Of a stretch of DNA of 64,000 nt, positions 14,235 through 23,295 are shown in pieces (position 1 is the stretch's first letter; each line of letters starts with the position of its first letter). The notes beneath the pieces were generated by a model. The model was given only the letters and a program-made list of their open reading frames with translations. It searched no databases and had not been told where the DNA came from. The stretch is taken from NCBI RefSeq assembly GCF_958431955.1, contig NZ_CAUASN010000016.1, forward strand, positions 1 to 64,000, read 5' to 3'. Made by a program: the position numbers and the translations under genes. Source of the DNA: an uncultured Adlercreutzia sp. Its GTDB lineage: Bacteria > Actinomycetota > Coriobacteriia > Coriobacteriales > Eggerthellaceae.

Positions 14235-16511
14235 TCAGGAGAGCCGCTTCACCATCACCTCGTTGGCCGCGAGCTCCACGGTATCGTCGAGCGGAGCGAG
14301 GGCGGGGGCTGCCAACCCCGTGCGCGCGGCACGGCGCTCGAGGGCGCGGGCGAGCACCCAGTCGGCCACCTCGGGGTTCTTGGAAAGCGCCGGACCGTGG
14401 GAGTAGGTGCCCACGACGTTCTTGTAGCGCGCGCCCTCCACGCGGTCGTCATCGTTGTTGCCGTGACCGCAGGGCGAAATGACCCGGCCGAAGCCCTCCA
14501 CGCCCGGGCCCAGGTAGGTGCGGCCGGCATGGTTCTCGTAGCCCACCACGGGGTGAGCAGCCAGGGGCGACTCGAGCACCATGTTGTCGATGAGGCGGTC
14601 GGCCGAGGTACCAGGGCGGCGCGTTTCCATGTCGATGATGCCGAGGCCGGGCACGAGCTCGTCGCCCCACAGCCACTGGCGGCCGAGAATCTGGTAGCCG
14701 CCGCAGATGGCGAGCAGGGGCCCGTCGGCCTCCACGTAGGCGGCCAAATCGTCGCGCATGGCCAGCAGCTGCTCGCTCGCCAGCTTCTGCTCGCGGTCGG
14801 GGCCGCCGCCCATGAAGACGAGGTCCACTTCGGAGAGGTCCACGGTCTCGCCGTGGCCCACGCGGCGCACCTCCACGGGAATGCCGCGCCAGCGCAGGCG
14901 CTGCTCCAAGATGCGCACGTTGCCGCCGTCGCCGTAGAGATTCAGCAGGTCGGGCAGCATATGGGCGATGACCACGGGCGGCTCGGCGGAAGCGGGATCG
15001 GCGGCGGTGCCGACGGCCTCCGCAGCGGGAGCGGCCGGGGAGGTGGCCCCGGAGGCGGCAGCTTGAGAAGAGCCTCCTTCACCAGCGGAGGCGGCGGGGG
15101 CTGCGGAGCCAACAGGGGCCGGGGCCGGATGCGCGCCAGCGCTCGTGCCAGCGCGAGCGGCCTCGGCGGCTTCCATGGCATCCAAGGCGTCGTGAACCGG
15201 GGGCAGCGCCGTGTAGTTCGCGATGGCGTACACGGCGGCATCGGCTGGCATGGCACCCGCGGCCGTCAAGGCCCCGAGGCGCGTGAAGGCATCGTCGACG
15301 GACTCGATGACGAGCGCATCCAGCCCGGCGTACTTCAGGCGCACGGCCAGGTCGTGGGCGCGCGAACCACCGGCAAACACCACCAGGTTCTCCTGAGCAG
15401 CCAGCTCCTCGAAGTCGATGTCCCAAATCCAGGAGATGTCGCGGCCGTCGGCCACCTGGTCGTTGATGAAGAACGCCACCATCTTGGGGCCCTCGTCGGC
15501 TTCCACGATCTTCAGGTTCTGGTTGAAGCCCGTGGGATTCTTCGCCAGGTTCAGCAGCACGTCGCGGCCGTCGAGGCGGTAGCGCTGCAGGCGGCCATTG
15601 CGCGGATTGAAAGCGTCCACCGCCCGCTGGAAGTCGGCCGTGGGCACACCCGTCTCGCGGCAGAGCGCGTAGGCGGCTACCAGATTGTAGGCCGCATAGG
15701 GCGTCGGCTGGGGCGTGCGCACCCGCTCGCAAGCTTGCGGCCCGCAGATCTCCATGGTCACGCCGTCGGCGCCGAGGACGATGTCGCGGCCGGCATAGGC
15801 AAGCTCGGGCCGTGCGAAGTCGCACTGCTCGCAGAAGTAGTCGCCGAGCTGGCCGTACTGGCGATAGCGGTACTGGATCATGCCGTCGCACTTCTGGCAC
15901 ATCTGGGCATCGGCCACGGTGTTCTGGGCCAAGTTCATGGATTCGGATAAGCCGAAGGGTATCGATCGGTTGTCCACCGCATCGGCGATGCGGGCGCACA
16001 GCGGATCATCGGCGTTGTAGATGAGCACGGTGTCGGGCGATGCCGCGAGGGCTCCGGCAATGGATGTCTGGATGCGGTCGATCTCGCCGCAGCGATCCAG
16101 CTGGTCGCGGAACAGGTTCAACAGCAGCACGTAGTTCGAACGCAGGCGCGGCAGCACATGGGCAAGCCACAGCTCGTCGCATTCGAAGACGCCCCACTGG
16201 GCAGCCGGCTGCTGCAAAAGCGCCGAGGAGATGCCCGCCGCCAAGTTCGCGCCGGTCCGATTGCAGATGATGGTGCGTCCCGCGGCCTCGAAAACGTCGG
16301 CGAGCAGGTTATTGGTCGAGGTCTTCCCATTAGTGCCCACGGTGATGACCGATCCCTCGGTGCACTTGCCGGCGAGCTCGCCGAGCAGCGCCGGATCTAT
16401 CGCGAGCGCGATCTTCCCCGGCAGATTCGCCGCGGGACGATGGGCCACGTGGCGCAACCCCCAGGTGGAAACGGCCCCGGCCGTCTTCGCGAGCGTAAAC
16501 CTCAAGCCCAT
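14235..16511 (-). CDS. murT-gatD: Fused lipid II isoglutaminyl synthase MurT-GatD
   Basis: MurT and GatD together amidate the D-glutamate of lipid II using glutamine. Here both are one 758-residue chain. MurT (about 1-450) has the ATP loop GTNGKTST at 59-66 and the Cys4 zinc insertion (Cys205, 208, 227, 230), then NLAKNPTGFNQ. An Ala/Pro/Ser linker fills about 451-510. GatD (about 511-758) has the class I amidotransferase nucleophile in AICGGYQILG (Cys603) and a histidine in the C-terminal part. ATG 16511 was chosen because the homology begins there and GAGGTG precedes it. The two are separate adjacent genes in the Gram-positive bacteria where they were characterised. Confidence 0.94.
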   Translation of the reverse strand: MGLRFTLAKTAGAVSTWGLRHVAHRPAANLPGKIALAIDPALLGELAGKCTEGSVITVGTNGKTSTNNLLADVFEAAGRTIICNRTGANLAAGISSALLQQPAAQWGVFECDELWLAHVLPRLRSNYVLLLNLFRDQLDRCGEIDRIQTSIAGALAASPDTVLIYNADDPLCARIADAVDNRSIPFGLSESMNLAQNTVADAQMCQKCDGMIQYRYRQYGQLGDYFCEQCDFARPELAYAGRDIVLGADGVTMEICGPQACERVRTPQPTPYAAYNLVAAYALCRETGVPTADFQRAVDAFNPRNGRLQRYRLDGRDVLLNLAKNPTGFNQNLKIVEADEGPKMVAFFINDQVADGRDISWIWDIDFEELAAQENLVVFAGGSRAHDLAVRLKYAGLDALVIESVDDAFTRLGALTAAGAMPADAAVYAIANYTALPPVHDALDAMEAAEAARAGTSAGAHPAPAPVGSAAPAASAGEGGSSQAAASGATSPAAPAAEAVGTAADPASAEPPVVIAHMLPDLLNLYGDGGNVRILEQRLRWRGIPVEVRRVGHGETVDLSEVDLVFMGGGPDREQKLASEQLLAMRDDLAAYVEADGPLLAICGGYQILGRQWLWGDELVPGLGIIDMETRRPGTSADRLIDNMVLESPLAAHPVVGYENHAGRTYLGPGVEGFGRVISPCGHGNNDDDRVEGARYKNVVGTYSHGPALSKNPEVADWVLARALERRAARTGLAAPALAPLDDTVELAANEVMVKRLS

Positions 16512-16602
16512 GATGCGCACCTCAACGTTTATCTGGAGGACAGCGGAGTCCTCGGTGGTTTTGCGGCATTCAGTATACCGTGGGGACGGCACGGACACGA
16601 TA

Positions 16603-18039
16603 TCAGCGTCGCGCATCCACCAAATCGATGAGCTGCTGACGCGAGTGGATGGAGAGCTTGCGGTAAATGCTCTTCGCGTGGTCGCGCACGGTGTTCTCGG
16701 AAACGAACAACTTCTTGGCGATGCTCGCCCGAGTATGGCCCTGCGCGAGCAGGACGAACACCTCGGCCTCGCGAGCCGAGAGATGATAGAAGTCGGCAAG
16801 GCGACCGCAGCATCGCTCCAAGCCGTCCTCCTCGAGCTCTTCCGCCTCACGCCGAGGCTCCCCCTCGGCCGCCTCAGACTGCAAGACCGGTGGCACATCG
16901 GCACGCAGGCGCACGACCAAGCCGTTGCTCAGCAGCAGCACGCTTGATATCACAGCCAGAACCACTACGACGATAATACTGTTCGTCATAGCCTGCACAT
17001 CGGCGCTTGCCAAGGGAAACGCATTCTGACCAAGGACAACGCCCACGCCAAAGCCAGACCACGCGAGCGCCCAGCCGACGGGAAACCCCAGTGGAATGCT
17101 GAGAATACGGACACGATCGACCTGCACGATGAGCAGGAAGAGACAGATCAGCAAGAAGGGCCATCCGGACAGCGTGAGGGTCAGCAGAAACTGGCTGCGC
17201 TCGTAGTCCATGATGTTCGCCAGCATAACGACGATGACGCAGGGCACGAACACCTTCAGCAGCGTGATGGGATCGACGTGGCGGCCCCCTATGCCGCAGC
17301 AGGCCGCGGCAATGGCCGCGACCACCACCCCCGAGAGGGCCACATCGGCATTCAGTTCCCCCATGCTCTCGGGCGTGCTCACCCGAGCCGTGGTGCCGCC
17401 CACGATGCCGAGGGCAATGGCGAACAGGACCACGCCAACCGCAAGCATGAGAAAATCGCGCGTTCTCGTGGGGCGGACGAGCAACGGGCGCTGCGCCTCG
17501 GGCACCGATCCCAGCGCAACCATGAGACACGCCCACGAGCCGATCAGGCAGCCGACGAGGATGAAGGGAATGAGATCGCCCCCCAGAACCATGACCGCGT
17601 AATCAACGGCGCACCCGAGGGCCAGCGACCCGAAGGCGAGGGTACGGCAGCAGGTGCCGGAAAGGCGTGCGCACAAGAGCGCCCACACGAGCATCATCAT
17701 GGCCGACGACAGGCCGAAGATGGCCGCCGCGCCGTAGACGCCCCACACCGGCAGCGTACCGAGCATAAGGAGCAGCCCCGCAACCGAGCTCCCCGCAGCG
17801 GCGATGGCGGCAAGCCAGCGCAGCCAATGGCCGGTGAAGGATCCCGCATCCCTGCGGTAGCTGTAATAGCACAGCAGCCCGAGGGCCACGACGCTGAACG
17901 CGCTCAGGGCCAAGGGGGAGAAGCCCGGAAAGGCAGAGCTGGGGAACAGCAGCGACAATGATGCCATCTGCCATGCGAGGAAAAGCCCCAGGCCCAGGGT
18001 GGCCACCCCCGCGCGCGGACGCGCGCCACCGTCTTGCAT
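16603..18039 (-). CDS. LuxR-type regulator with multi-pass membrane N-terminal half
   Basis: A 478-residue protein. About 400 residues form a series of hydrophobic helices resembling a transporter, and the last 65 are a LuxR helix-turn-helix: LSAREAEVFVLLAQGHTRAS, IAKKLFVSENTVRDHAK, SIYRKLSIHSRQQL. There is no receiver domain. Such membrane LuxR proteins are abundant in Eggerthella relatives, typically beside the redox enzyme they control. ATG 18039 follows GGGAGGTG; the open frame running on to 19983 is only antisense to the neighbour. It is divergent from the flavoprotein at 18199, its likely target. The ligand is unknown. Confidence 0.88.
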   Translation of the reverse strand: MQDGGARPRAGVATLGLGLFLAWQMASLSLLFPSSAFPGFSPLALSAFSVVALGLLCYYSYRRDAGSFTGHWLRWLAAIAAAGSSVAGLLLMLGTLPVWGVYGAAAIFGLSSAMMMLVWALLCARLSGTCCRTLAFGSLALGCAVDYAVMVLGGDLIPFILVGCLIGSWACLMVALGSVPEAQRPLLVRPTRTRDFLMLAVGVVLFAIALGIVGGTTARVSTPESMGELNADVALSGVVVAAIAAACCGIGGRHVDPITLLKVFVPCVIVVMLANIMDYERSQFLLTLTLSGWPFLLICLFLLIVQVDRVRILSIPLGFPVGWALAWSGFGVGVVLGQNAFPLASADVQAMTNSIIVVVVLAVISSVLLLSNGLVVRLRADVPPVLQSEAAEGEPRREAEELEEDGLERCCGRLADFYHLSAREAEVFVLLAQGHTRASIAKKLFVSENTVRDHAKSIYRKLSIHSRQQLIDLVDARR

Positions 18040-18098
18040 CTTCGCCGCACCTCCCTTGCGAACCCGATTTTGCCATGTTTGCCCAGTATACGTGAAAA

Positions 18099-18115
18099 CC
18101 ACCCGTTTCTGGTGG
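18099..18115. promoter_or_regulatory. Candidate operator between the LuxR gene and the flavoprotein gene
   Basis: CCACC and GGTGG form a short inverted repeat around a 7-nt centre in the 159-bp divergent gap. LuxR dimers bind short inverted repeats, and this is the clearest one present. Arms of five bases occur by chance often, so support is weak. Confidence 0.3.
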
Positions 18116-18198
18116 GATGTTACGAGGTAGTCTCGGAGCCGTTCGGAGCGTTGGACTCCGGGCGCAAATTCGATGTGGATACACAAGGAGGGATTCAC

Positions 18199-20094
18199 AT
18201 GTTGGAAACGAGCAATGTCTCGCGCCGCAACTTCCTGCGAGGAGCGGCCCTGGCCGGCGCCGGCATGGCCGCGGCAGGACTGGCGGCCGGTTGCGCGCCC
18301 GCGCAGCAGTCGGAGATGGCCGCTACCGGCGAGGACGTCGAGGCTCCCAGCGCGAGCGAAAACCCGTCCTGGCTGGGCGACGCCCCCGTGGTGAATGAGG
18401 ACGAGGTCACGCGCACCATCGACACCGGCCTGCTCGTCATCGGCGGTGGCGAGAGCGGCGTGTGCGCCGCACGGCGCGCAGCCGAGCTGGGCATGCAGGT
18501 GGTGGTCATGGAGAAGCAGCCCGAGGACACCTGGGCGCCCATCGGCTGCGACGTGGGCACCATCAACTCGTCGGCCTACCTGAACACTGGAGCCGAGCCC
18601 GTCGACGAGATGCAGGTGCTCAACGAGTGGCAGCTGCGCACGTACTGCCGCTCGATGCCCTCGGTGGCCAAGATGTACGCCACGCGCTCGGGCGAGGCGT
18701 ACGATTGGGTGTGCGAACTGGCCCCTCAGGAGCAGCTGGACGAGTTCCAGGTCTTCTACAGCTTCCCCAACGGCCGCAACAAAGTGGCCGTGAACCACAG
18801 CGGCTACACCTCGTTCCCCGGCACCGTCTCGCATCGCGACTTCAATGACACGCTGGGCAACGGGGCCAACCAGCCCGCCTGGGGCCCCATCATGCGCCAC
18901 AGCATTGAGAAGTCCCAGGAACTGGGCGCCGAGTGGCTGTTCCAGACCTCGGCCATCGTGCTCATTCAGGATGACGAGGGCAGCGTGACTGGCGCTTACG
19001 GGGACGGCCCCGACGGCATCGTGCGCGTGAATGCCGATGCGGTGCTGCTGGCCTGCGGAGACTTCTCCGGCAATGGCGAAATGGTGCTCGCGCTGAATGA
19101 CGAGGTGCGCCAGCTGGCCGAGACCTCGGGTATCGACACGTCCGACCCGTCTGCCTTCATGGGCATGGGCCAGGACGGCATGGGGCAGAAGCTGGCCTGC
19201 TGGGCCGGCGGCGTGATGGAGCCGGGTCCGCGCGCGGCCATGAACTTCGGCAACGGCATGGGCGCCCCCGGACTGACGGCCATCGGCAACTACCCGGTGT
19301 TCGGGCCCGACGGCAAGCGCTTCTACAACGATGCGCAGCTCCAGTTTGGCGGCCAGGGCTTCTTCGCCCGGCGCGCTCGCGGCGAGCTGATGTGCACCAT
19401 CGCCGACGGCAAGTGGGAGGAGAACATCCTGAACCAGGGCTATGAGCACAACATGTCCTCCACCACTTGCGCACGCGAATGGGATTTGGTGAAGCAGGAT
19501 CTGGCCAACTACACGACGGGTCCGGACGGGTTCGAGGTGTACGGATTTACCGGCTACGGCATGAACAAGTCGAAGATGTACGCCGCCGAGACCCTGGACG
19601 AGCTCGCTGACATCCTGGGCTATACCGGTGAGGCGAAGCAGGGTCTGTTGGACGAGATCGCCCATTACAACGAGATGTGCGCCGCTGGCAAGGACACCGA
19701 TTGGGGACGCGATGCAGACCTCATGAACCCCCTGGACACACCGCCCTTCTTCGGCATGGCCGGAACCGCCGACAAGGGCCGCTGCATGAGCGGCATGGTG
19801 CAGATGTCCGGCGTGCTGGTCACCGACAACCACCAGGTGCGCCGCGTAGACGACAGCATCATCAAGGGGCTTTACGCCTGCGGCAACACCGCCGGCGGCC
19901 GCTACGCCATCCAGTACCACACGCTTCTGGCCGGCAATTCGGTGGGCCTGGCCATCACCCAGGGCTATTGTGCCGGCGAGCACATCGCCCAGAACCTGGA
20001 GGCCGACAACCAGGCCGCCGACGAGTACCAGGCTCTCCTAGCCCAGATGGCCGAGGCACGCGCCAACGAGCCCCAGGGCGCTCCCCCTATGTAG
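18199..20094 (+). CDS. Tat-exported FAD-dependent reductase, fumarate-reductase flavoprotein type
   Basis: A 631-residue protein. The twin-arginine signal SRRNFLRGAALAGAGMAAAG is followed by LAAGC, so it may be a lipoprotein anchored outside the membrane. The FAD-binding start is LLVIGGGESGVCAARRAAEL. The C-terminal FAD strand is YACGNTAGGRYAIQYHTLLA. The fold matches fumarate, urocanate and cinnamate-type reductases, which gut Eggerthellaceae encode in large numbers for different organic electron acceptors; no covalent-FMN domain is present. ATG 18199 follows AAGGAGGG. The divergent LuxR protein at 16603 probably senses the substrate, which the sequence does not reveal. Confidence 0.88.
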   Translation: MLETSNVSRRNFLRGAALAGAGMAAAGLAAGCAPAQQSEMAATGEDVEAPSASENPSWLGDAPVVNEDEVTRTIDTGLLVIGGGESGVCAARRAAELGMQVVVMEKQPEDTWAPIGCDVGTINSSAYLNTGAEPVDEMQVLNEWQLRTYCRSMPSVAKMYATRSGEAYDWVCELAPQEQLDEFQVFYSFPNGRNKVAVNHSGYTSFPGTVSHRDFNDTLGNGANQPAWGPIMRHSIEKSQELGAEWLFQTSAIVLIQDDEGSVTGAYGDGPDGIVRVNADAVLLACGDFSGNGEMVLALNDEVRQLAETSGIDTSDPSAFMGMGQDGMGQKLACWAGGVMEPGPRAAMNFGNGMGAPGLTAIGNYPVFGPDGKRFYNDAQLQFGGQGFFARRARGELMCTIADGKWEENILNQGYEHNMSSTTCAREWDLVKQDLANYTTGPDGFEVYGFTGYGMNKSKMYAAETLDELADILGYTGEAKQGLLDEIAHYNEMCAAGKDTDWGRDADLMNPLDTPPFFGMAGTADKGRCMSGMVQMSGVLVTDNHQVRRVDDSIIKGLYACGNTAGGRYAIQYHTLLAGNSVGLAITQGYCAGEHIAQNLEADNQAADEYQALLAQMAEARANEPQGAPPM

Positions 20095-20175
20095 GACCTT
20101 CCCGTTGCCGGGCGCGGCCCGTCCTCCCTCCCCCGCGCCCGGCTCCGCACCCCCCGACATCGGGGCGATAGCAGA

Positions 20176-20207
20176 AAGGGGCCCATCTCTGCGGGGATGG
20201 GCCCCTT
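20176..20207. terminator. Bidirectional terminator hairpin
   Basis: AAGGGGCCCATC and GATGGGCCCCTT form a 12-bp perfect stem with an 8-nt loop between two convergent genes, the flavoprotein ending at 20094 and the HemN-like gene ending at 20261. On the minus strand the stem is followed by a T-rich CTTTCTGC. It most likely ends both transcripts. Confidence 0.7.
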
Positions 20208-20260
20208 GCGATAGGGAGACGCGGGAGAGCCCTGCGGCAGAGGGCGAGGCGAGGCAGGCG

Positions 20261-21343
20261 TTAGCGGAAGAGAGCCTCCGCGGCGCGGGCCATGGCCTCA
20301 GCCGCGCAAAGGCGGCCCCACTCCGACAGCGCGACGGCATCGGAGCCGCAGCTCTCGAACAGACCGCCCTCCGTCAGCGCGGCCCGACGGGACGCATCGG
20401 CCTGCACCGCATCGCCCCGCCACAGCGCGTTCAAGTCGGCGCGCAAACGGCGCAGCGGCGTATCGATTTCGACCACCTGGGCCGTCACCATCTCGGAGTC
20501 CCCCTCGGCTGCGATGTACGCGCCAATGTCGCCAGTGTTCGACCAGGCAAGGCCATCGGCGCAGGATGCCGTGCAGGGCCCGAGGCACACGAGCCCTGCC
20601 ACACCAGGGCCGTCGAGGGGCGCGTAGCGGTCGAGTACCGCGGGATTCACCGATCCGTTGCGGCTGAAGTGCAGCGGCGCCTGCTCGACGAACCCGCGCT
20701 CCCCGAGCCATGCGGCCGCCCGGCGGTAGTGGCCCACTGCGGTCTCACGCGCATCAGCCCCAAGCGCAGTCGGCGTTACCAGGGTGAAGCGCTGCACCGT
20801 CGAGCGGAGGGCCCGTCGCAGCGACGCCTCAACCTCCTCGGCAGTCTGCCCCGGAGCCCCCACGACGACCTGCATGCCGATATCGTCGATACCCACCTGC
20901 TCGAGCAGCAGATCGGTCTTCGCCATCTCCACCTCACCAGCGGGCATCTCAAAGAGGGCGGCGATGCGCGACTCGGCAGCCAGATAGCGGAACTCGGGCA
21001 GCGGGCGGCCGGCCTCTCGCAGGCGGTTCGCCTGGCCCACCGTGAGCAACCCGGGATCGAACGTGGCATACAGGGGAGTGGCGCGATCGATGGGAAGGAG
21101 CCGGCCGAGCCCCCGCAGCATCTTCCCCAGCTCCTCCTCGGGCAACGTGCTTGCCGAGCCGCCGCCTAACGTCAGGCTCCGCACGTCCCAAGCGACAGCC
21201 TCGCCGGCAAACCCCGCCGCCTCCCCCAACAGCGCATCGACGTAGGCCCGCTTGACCGACGGCGGCGTGTGATCGTAGCCGTTCAAGATCAGGGAGCGGC
21301 CGCCGTTCACGAAAGGCACGCTGGCATATACATTGCAAATCAT
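20261..21343 (-). CDS. HemN/HemW-like protein lacking the radical-SAM cysteines
   Basis: A 360-residue relative of coproporphyrinogen III dehydrogenase-like radical SAM proteins. The N-terminal strand is VYASVPFVNGGRSLIL, where HemW has IPFC plus CxxxCxxC; here no cysteine motif remains. Later landmarks persist: LTLGGGSASTLPEEEL, corresponding to the family GGGTPS strand, and VGIDDIGMQVVVGAPGQTAE, the GLPGQT region. ATG 21343 follows AAAGGGG. Without the [4Fe-4S] ligands it should not do SAM radical chemistry; a heme-binding or chaperone role is possible but unproven. A sequencing error does not explain the loss, because the frame is intact throughout. Confidence 0.68.
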   Translation of the reverse strand: MICNVYASVPFVNGGRSLILNGYDHTPPSVKRAYVDALLGEAAGFAGEAVAWDVRSLTLGGGSASTLPEEELGKMLRGLGRLLPIDRATPLYATFDPGLLTVGQANRLREAGRPLPEFRYLAAESRIAALFEMPAGEVEMAKTDLLLEQVGIDDIGMQVVVGAPGQTAEEVEASLRRALRSTVQRFTLVTPTALGADARETAVGHYRRAAAWLGERGFVEQAPLHFSRNGSVNPAVLDRYAPLDGPGVAGLVCLGPCTASCADGLAWSNTGDIGAYIAAEGDSEMVTAQVVEIDTPLRRLRADLNALWRGDAVQADASRRAALTEGGLFESCGSDAVALSEWGRLCAAEAMARAAEALFR

Positions 21344-21570
21344 GGAAACCCCTTTCTGTTGCGAGGCCACCCTACCACAGCCGCCCTCCCCCCAAACGGG
21401 TGGTTGCGGCCGGCAGGGGGCCATTGCCGAAACTTCATCTGCGGGGTAACAATTCTCCCCCTGCACGTTCCCAGGCGCTTAAGGGCAATCTCGAAAGACG
21501 GTGTCCGGATCTAGAATGTTGTTGCGTAATTCTCAGTTCTTGCCAGCTACACTCGTCCGGGAGGTGTCCG

Positions 21571-22842
21571 GTGACCGCAGCGCAGATCATCTCCGTGATC
21601 GTGTTCCTCGGCACGCTGGCGCTCGTCATCTCCGAGAAGGTGAACCGCGCGCTCGCGGCGCTGGCCGGCGCGGTGCTGCTGCTCATCCTGCACGTGGTGT
21701 CCTTCGAACAGGCCATGGATCACGTGGATCTGAATACCCTCGGCGTACTTCTGGGCATGATGCTGTTCGTGGCCGTGGTGAAGCGCTCGGGTGTCTTCGA
21801 GTACCTGGCCATCCGCTGCGCGCGGGCGGCCCGCGGGCGGCCCTGGGCCATTATGGCGCTGCTCATGGTGCTGACGGCCTGCTTGTCGGCCTTCCTCGAC
21901 AACGTGACCACGGTGCTGTTGGTGGGACCGGTCACCCTGACGTTGTGCCGGCTTCTGAATCTGCACCCTGTGCCGTTTTTCCTGGCGGAGATCCTGTCGT
22001 CGAACATCGGCGGCACGGCAACCCTCATCGGGGATCCGCCCAACATTATGATCGGCTCGGCGGCGAAGCTCACCTTCGCCGACTTCCTCGCCGTCGACGG
22101 GCCGGCCGTGCTCGTGGCGCTTGCGGCCGTGATGGTCGTGTTCTATCTGGTTTACGGACGGAAGATGGAGCGGAGCCCCCGTAACCCCGCGGTGGTGATG
22201 GCCCTGAACCCCGCCGACTACATCAAGGACCGCCGCCTCATGCGCCTGTCGGCAGTGCTCACGGCGCTCGTGGTGGTGGGATTCGTGTTCCACGGCGCGC
22301 TGGGGCTTGAATCCTGCGTGATCGCGCTCGCCGCGGCGGCCGCCATCCTGCTGCTGTCGCGCACGAGCATCGAGGAGGCGCTGTCGGAGGTGGAGTGGGT
22401 GACGCTCGCCTTCTTCACCGGGCTGTTCGTCATCGTGGGGGCGCTCACGGAAACGGGTGTGATCGGCATGGTGGCCCAGGGCATCATCGGCGCGACGGGC
22501 GGCAGCGTGTTCGCCACCATGCTCGTGCTGCTCGTGGGCTCGGCCATCGTCTCGGCGTTTCTCGACAACATCCCGTTCGTGGCCACCATGATTCCCATCC
22601 TGCTCTCGATGCAGGCCGGCGGCATGGACGTGACCCCGCTGTGGTGGGCCGTCTCGCTCGGTGCGTGCCTCGGCGGCAACGGTTCGCTCATCGGCGCGAG
22701 CGCCAACGTGGTGCTCGCCGACATCGGCAAGCAGAACGGGCACCCCATCACCTTCGCGCAGTTCTTCCGCGTCGGCTTCCCCTGCATGCTGCTCACCGTG
22801 GCCATCGCCGCGATCTACCTCATCATCCGCTTCCCGGCTTAG
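21571..22842 (+). CDS. ArsB/NhaD-type ion transporter (SLC13/IT superfamily)
   Basis: A 423-residue membrane protein with about ten helices and the two inverted-repeat signatures of this superfamily: SAFLDNVTTVLLVGPVTLTL with GGTATLIGDPPN, and SAFLDNIPFVATMIPILLSM with GGNGSLIGASAN. Members move arsenite, sodium or dicarboxylates. No arsenic genes are adjacent, so the ion is uncertain. The start is GTG 21571, six bases after GGGAGG; earlier in-frame starts would add a basic, non-hydrophobic leader. Confidence 0.84.
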   Translation: MTAAQIISVIVFLGTLALVISEKVNRALAALAGAVLLLILHVVSFEQAMDHVDLNTLGVLLGMMLFVAVVKRSGVFEYLAIRCARAARGRPWAIMALLMVLTACLSAFLDNVTTVLLVGPVTLTLCRLLNLHPVPFFLAEILSSNIGGTATLIGDPPNIMIGSAAKLTFADFLAVDGPAVLVALAAVMVVFYLVYGRKMERSPRNPAVVMALNPADYIKDRRLMRLSAVLTALVVVGFVFHGALGLESCVIALAAAAAILLLSRTSIEEALSEVEWVTLAFFTGLFVIVGALTETGVIGMVAQGIIGATGGSVFATMLVLLVGSAIVSAFLDNIPFVATMIPILLSMQAGGMDVTPLWWAVSLGACLGGNGSLIGASANVVLADIGKQNGHPITFAQFFRVGFPCMLLTVAIAAIYLIIRFPA

Positions 22843-22914
22843 AGGGCGGGTGCAGGGAAGGCAGCAACGCCCGCGCCCCGCTCACCTCCCCTGCGAAGAC
22901 CTCGCGTTTTCTCC

Positions 22915-22943
22915 TTGCGAAACCCGTTCGCTTTCGCTATACT
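22915..22943 (+). promoter_or_regulatory. Promoter of the tRNA-Thr gene
   Basis: TTGCGA at 22915-22920 and TATACT at 22938-22943 are separated by exactly 17 bp, close to the sigma70-type consensus, 29 nt before the tRNA. A short CGCTTCT/AGAAGCG hairpin lies between the -10 box and the tRNA start. Confidence 0.75.
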
Positions 22944-22972
22944 TTGCAGTCGCTTCTGAAAGAAGCGCGTAT

Positions 22973-23048
22973 GCCAACGTGGCTCAGCTGGTAGAGCAAC
23001 GCACTCGTAATGCGTAGGTCAGCGGTTCGAATCCGCTCGTTGGCTCCA
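22973..23048 (+). tRNA. tRNA-Thr (anticodon CGT)
   Basis: All four arms can be paired: acceptor GCCAACG/CGTTGGC, D stem GCTC/GAGC, anticodon stem ACGCA/TGCGT with loop CTCGTAA, and T stem AGCGG/CCGCT with loop TTCGAAT. The anticodon CGT reads ACG codons. The discriminator base is T, and CCA is encoded at 23046-23048. No integrase or element is seen at its 3' end. Confidence 0.98.
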
Positions 23049-23056
23049 GAACTTCC

Positions 23057-23098
23057 GCAGGTCAGCAGGTGAAAAGCTTGCTGGCCTGCTTTCGTTTT
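23057..23098 (+). terminator. Terminator of the tRNA-Thr transcript
   Basis: GCAGGTCAGCA and TGCTGGCCTGC pair over 11 bp with one G-U, followed by TTTCGTTTT. It lies 9 nt after the encoded CCA. Confidence 0.75.
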
Positions 23099-23195
23099 GA
23101 GCGAGGTTGCCCGCAGACTATCACAGGAGTGCCACAGCAGGCCCAGGAAATCCTCCGGCTCCTCAGACCATCATGCCACATCCTTTGCCGGACAT

Positions 23196-23223
23196 GAGAA
23201 AAGCCCGACGCGTCGGGCTTTTC
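23196..23223. terminator. Perfect palindromic terminator before the Abi gene stop
   Basis: A 28-bp perfect palindrome, AGAAAAGCCCGACG and its complement, with A and T flanks that act as T tracts on either strand. It separates the tRNA unit from the minus-strand Abi gene, whose transcript it should end. Confidence 0.75.
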
Positions 23224-23295
23224 TAGGTGTCGGCCGCAGCCTTCCACCGCTTTCAAGGAACATTCTAACACGGATGTCAAACGAGCCGCCCAGCG

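Noticed and set aside
16603..19983. 1126-codon minus-strand frame joining the LuxR gene to further upstream sequence
   Set aside because: The part beyond 18039 is antisense to the flavoprotein gene. The ribosome site GGGAGGTG before ATG 18039 marks the real start.
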